From Helicobacter pylori (GTDB lineage Bacteria > Campylobacterota > Campylobacteria > Campylobacterales > Helicobacteraceae): a stretch of 64,000 nucleotides of DNA. The stretch lies in contig NZ_CP051534.1 of NCBI RefSeq assembly GCF_016748675.1, positions 1,550,001 through 1,614,000 on the forward strand, given 5' to 3'. Of this stretch, positions 61,839 to 64,000 are shown piece by piece. Made by a program: the position numbers and the translations under genes. Position 1 is the stretch's first letter. Every line of letters begins with the position of its first letter. The notes beneath the pieces were generated by a model. That model ran no database searches. It saw only the letters and a list, made by a program, of their open reading frames with translations, and was not told the origin of the DNA.

Positions 61839-62861
61839 ATGATTTTAAGCATTGAAAGTTCTTGCGATGACAGCTCTTTAGCCCTTACAAGAATAAAGGA
61901 CGCTCAACTCATCGCTCATTTTAAAATCTCTCAAGAAAAGCACCACAGCTCTTATGGGGGCGTTGTGCCTGAGCTTGCGTCGCGCTTGCATGCTGAGAAT
62001 TTGCCGCTCTTATTAGAACGCATTAAAATCAGCTTGAATAAGGATTTTTCCAAGCTCAAAGCCATCGCTATCACGAATCAGCCAGGTTTGAGCGTTACTT
62101 TAATAGAAGGTTTGATGATGGCAAAAGCCTTGAGCTTGTCTTTGAATTTGCCCTTGATTTTAGAAGATCATTTGAGAGGGCATGTGTATTCGCTCTTTAT
62201 CAATGAAAAACAAACCTGCATGCCTTTAAGCGCACTGTTAGTCTCTGGGGGACATTCTTTGATTTTAGAGGCTAGAGATTATGAAGACATTAAAATCGTT
62301 GCCACGAGTTTGGACGATAGCTTTGGGGAGAGTTTTGATAAGGTTTCCAAAATGCTTGATTTAGGCTATCCAGGAGGCCCCATAGTGGAAAAATTAGCCC
62401 TTGATTACGCGCACCAAAACGAGCCTTTAATGTTCCCTATCCCTTTAAAAAACAGCCCGAATCTGGCTTTTAGTTTTTCAGGCTTAAAAAATGCGGTGCG
62501 TTTGGAGGTTGAAAAAAACGCCCCCAATTTGAATGAAGCGATCAAACAAAAGATTGGCTATCATTTTCAAAGCGCAGCTATTGAGCATTTAATCCAGCAA
62601 ACTAAACGCTATTTTAAAATCAAACGCCCTAAAATTTTTGGTATTGTGGGGGGAGCGAGCCAAAATCTAGCCTTAAGAAAGGCGTTTGAAGATTTGTGTG
62701 TTGAGTTTGATTGCGAGCTTGTTTTAGCCCCTTTAGAATTTTGCAGCGACAATGCCGCCATGATAGGGCGATCAAGCCTAGAGGCTTATCAAAAAAAGCG
62801 CTTTGTCCCTTTAGAAAACGCCAACATTTCGCCAAGAACGCTGTTAAAAAGTTTTGAGTGA
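61839..62861 (+). CDS. tsaD: tRNA N6-adenosine threonylcarbamoyltransferase TsaD
   Basis: TsaD transfers the threonylcarbamoyl group to A37 of tRNAs reading ANN codons, with TsaB/TsaE. The 340-residue ASKHA-fold protein has the metal ligands His111 and His115 (EDHLRGHVYS) and the C-terminal metal Asp in FCSDNAAMIGR. Other motifs are SIESSCDDSSLALT, SGGHSLIL, SFGESFDKVSKMLDLGYPGG and VGGASQNLALR. It was earlier annotated gcp. It stands alone. Confidence 0.96.
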   Translation: MILSIESSCDDSSLALTRIKDAQLIAHFKISQEKHHSSYGGVVPELASRLHAENLPLLLERIKISLNKDFSKLKAIAITNQPGLSVTLIEGLMMAKALSLSLNLPLILEDHLRGHVYSLFINEKQTCMPLSALLVSGGHSLILEARDYEDIKIVATSLDDSFGESFDKVSKMLDLGYPGGPIVEKLALDYAHQNEPLMFPIPLKNSPNLAFSFSGLKNAVRLEVEKNAPNLNEAIKQKIGYHFQSAAIEHLIQQTKRYFKIKRPKIFGIVGGASQNLALRKAFEDLCVEFDCELVLAPLEFCSDNAAMIGRSSLEAYQKKRFVPLENANISPRTLLKSFE

Positions 62862-63136
62862 ATGGATACAAAAAGAAAGCACATAATCAAACGCCCTAAA
62901 ATTTATCAATCTTTATATCTGTATTTGAGAGATTAAATTTGAATAAAAGCGCATTAAAACTGAATTTAACGAGTAAGCAAAAAGCCTTGAAACGCTTGAC
63001 GAGAATTGTTTTATTATGGGCAGATTATTAGATTAAATACGGATTAAATCTACAATTTTATACAAAACCGCTATCATTTAAGTTAAATTTAATGATTATT
63101 GCATTATAGTTTCATCACAAAAAGGGTTTAAAAAAT

Positions 63137-63162
63137 CCTTAAAGAGCTGGTAACTCTTAAGG
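63137..63162 (-). terminator. Terminator of the small leftward transcript
   Basis: On the minus strand CCTTAAGAG and CTCTTTAAGG form a 9-pair stem with one bulge and a short loop, followed by ATTTTTT. There is no annotated leftward gene that it could serve except the small transcript. Confidence 0.65.
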
Positions 63163-63196
63163 ATCTGTATTTGGTGTAGTGGTGTTACGAGCACCA

Positions 63197-63226
63197 TTAA
63201 CTTGTCATGATTATGATTAGCTTCAT
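63197..63226 (-). CDS. Nine-residue reading frame with consensus ribosome binding site
   Basis: The minus strand reads MKLIIIMTS and TAA. AAAGGAG ends 5 bases before the ATG, the best spacing possible. The peptide is short and hydrophobic. I do not recognise it as a member of the AapA family (which are about 22-30 residues), so it could be a leader peptide, a decayed toxin or chance. Confidence 0.35.
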   Translation of the reverse strand: MKLIIIMTS

Positions 63227-63340
63227 GCTTACTCCTTTCTTGTTTAGATTTTAGTGTGTTTCTTAGCATGCATTATTCTTTCAAGCCATTAGGTTTGTGG
63301 TTAATGGTTTCAAACATCTATTAAGGAGCACATGTTTTGA

Positions 63341-63349
63341 ATTGTATCA
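63341..63349 (-). promoter_or_regulatory. Extended -10 promoter of the small leftward transcript
   Basis: TGATACAAT on the minus strand is a good extended -10 box, about 115 bases upstream of the nine-codon frame, with no other leftward gene for 0.5 kb. Confidence 0.55.
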
Positions 63350-63646
63350 TGTAAAATATATTATTTAGTCTAGTCCCATTAAAATTAAGATATTAAGCAT
63401 AAAATAGAATTTTTATAAATTCCTTATTTTAAGCTTAAGCTGAATTTTGGTGTATTTACTTGTAAAAAGCATAATTACAAGACACTGAGAAGAGCAGAGT
63501 TAATTCTATTAACAAGGTTTTTATAGCATTTAAAAATGCTAATGCATTCATTTCAAACGCCAAAGATACTTGGGATTTCTTGCTTGAATGGGTTTAAATT
63601 TTTTATTAAAAGAGCGTTTTTAGTCAAATCTAATCTTATTTTTGGT

Positions 63647-63652
63647 TATAAT
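63647..63652 (+). promoter_or_regulatory. -10 box of flgG
   Basis: TATAAT with TGG before it lies 35 bases upstream of the flgG ATG. No sigma-54 (GG-N10-GC) or sigma-28 pattern is seen, so flgG here looks sigma-80 dependent. Confidence 0.6.
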
Positions 63653-63686
63653 TCTAGGCTGTTAAGTTTTAGTTTAAAGGGAAAAA

Positions 63687-64000
63687 ATGCTCCGCTCTCT
63701 CTATAGTGCCACTTCAGGGATGCTCGCCCAACAAACGCACATTGATACCACTTCAAACAATATCGCCAATGTCAATACCACCGGGTTTAAAAAATCTCGT
63801 GCGGATTTTAATGACTTGTTTTACCAAGCGATGCAATACGCCGGCACCAACACAAGCAACACGACTTTATCGCCAGATGGCATGGAAGTGGGCTTAGGCG
63901 TGCGCCCTAGCGCGATCACTAAAATGTTTTCGCAAGGCAGCCCTAAAGAAACGGAAAACAATTTAGATATTGCCATTACGGGTAAAGGCTTTTTTCAAGT
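63687..64000 (+). CDS. flgG: Flagellar distal rod protein FlgG, 5' part
   Basis: The first 104 codons are in the window; the gene runs off the end. FlgG forms the distal rod of the flagellum. The N-terminal rod signature (MLRSLYSATSGMLAQQ, TTSNNIANVNTTGFKK) and AITGKGFFQ are present. AAAGGG precedes the ATG by 6 bases. Two FlgG/FlgF-like genes exist in H. pylori; position after tsaD matches HP1585. Confidence 0.93.
   Translation, partial: MLRSLYSATSGMLAQQTHIDTTSNNIANVNTTGFKKSRADFNDLFYQAMQYAGTNTSNTTLSPDGMEVGLGVRPSAITKMFSQGSPKETENNLDIAITGKGFFQ

Larger units (their letters stand above)
63130..63334 (-). ncRNA. Candidate leftward small RNA with type I toxin-like architecture
   Basis: All parts of a compact transcript are visible on the minus strand. 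There is a promoter TGATACAAT, a leader of about 108 bases, a consensus AAAGGAG site 5 bases before an ATG, and a nine-codon frame. A strong terminator follows (63137-63162 hairpin, CCTTAAGAG with GCTCTTTAAGG, then six T). Close to the predicted 5' end, CTCCTT (63323-63328 complement) is complementary to the AAGGAG site, and CCTTAA there could pair with TTAAGG of the terminator arm. H. pylori AapA toxin mRNAs are known to hide their ribosome site in this way. The start of transcription is predicted, not known. Confidence 0.55.
62862..63686. other. 825-base gap between tsaD and flgG
   Basis: This is the longest gap of the window. It holds a 24-codon frame directly after the tsaD stop (62862-62936, MDTKRKHIIKRPKIYQSLYL...). 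That frame includes a second copy of a 19-base stretch of tsaD. It also holds a leftward small transcription unit (63130-63349), an ATG-less open stretch with protein-like composition (63475-63597) and the flgG promoter. Confidence 0.6.

Noticed and set aside
63197-63226. Calling the nine-codon frame an AapA toxin.
   Set aside because: The layout is similar but the peptide is too short and does not resemble AapA sequences I know; reported as a candidate only.

Overview
The window is chromosomal DNA of Helicobacter pylori. Almost every gene is a recognisable H. pylori gene in its known local order, codon use is AT-rich, and promoters are mostly a lone or extended -10 box. HP locus numbers given here are from memory. 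The block fecA3-rocF-ald-horL-nadK-recN ... dnaQ-rpe-fbp leads straight into petABC-mfd. As I recall, that adjacency is the strain J99 arrangement and not the strain 26695 one.

Layout. 1-3.5 kb: the outer-membrane metal receptor gene fecA3, broken by one in-frame stop, then arginase. 3.5-16.2 kb: alanine dehydrogenase, a GmrSD-like (DUF262/DUF1524) candidate defence nuclease behind a poly-A promoter, an outer-membrane protein, NAD kinase, RecN, an NFACT protein, small unknown proteins, DnaQ-like exonuclease, Rpe, Fbp and a methyltransferase/nuclease pair. 16.2-18.9 kb: the cytochrome bc1 complex. 19.0-31.5 kb: one long leftward gene run (yajC-secD-secF-membrane protein-leuS-lptE-folC-csd2-csd1-ccmA-mfd) covering protein export and helical cell shape. 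31.5-35.7 kb: nhaA and addA. 35.8-37.8 kb: rpsB-tsf. 38.3-41.7 kb: ftsI, then the flagellar rod genes flgB-flgC and fliE behind a clear sigma-54 promoter. 41.9-47.1 kb: ftsW, two identical ceuE genes, ahpC and a MetQ-like protein. 47.5-54.9 kb: an envelope gene run (mltD-rlpA-kdsC-lptC-lptA-engB-MreD-like protein-mrdA, with tatD upstream). 55.0-64.0 kb: ribE-flhX-metN-metI, wecA-lpxF, pdxJ-pdxA, tsaD and the start of flgG.

Working together. Arginase makes urea, the substrate of urease. FecA3 and CeuE belong to the nickel and metal uptake that urease needs. PBP2, FtsI, FtsW, Csd1, Csd2, CcmA, MltD and RlpA act on the cell wall. LptA/C/E, KdsC, WecA and LpxF act on lipopolysaccharide.

The parts most worth a second look are: a small leftward transcript in the 825-base gap before flgG, with a toxin-like layout and a nine-residue reading frame; the GmrSD-like gene with its A14 promoter tract; the remnant of a lost ATPase gene between tsf and ftsI; the homogenised ceuE pair; and the fecA3 nonsense codon. 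No tRNA, rRNA, insertion sequence or CRISPR array was seen.
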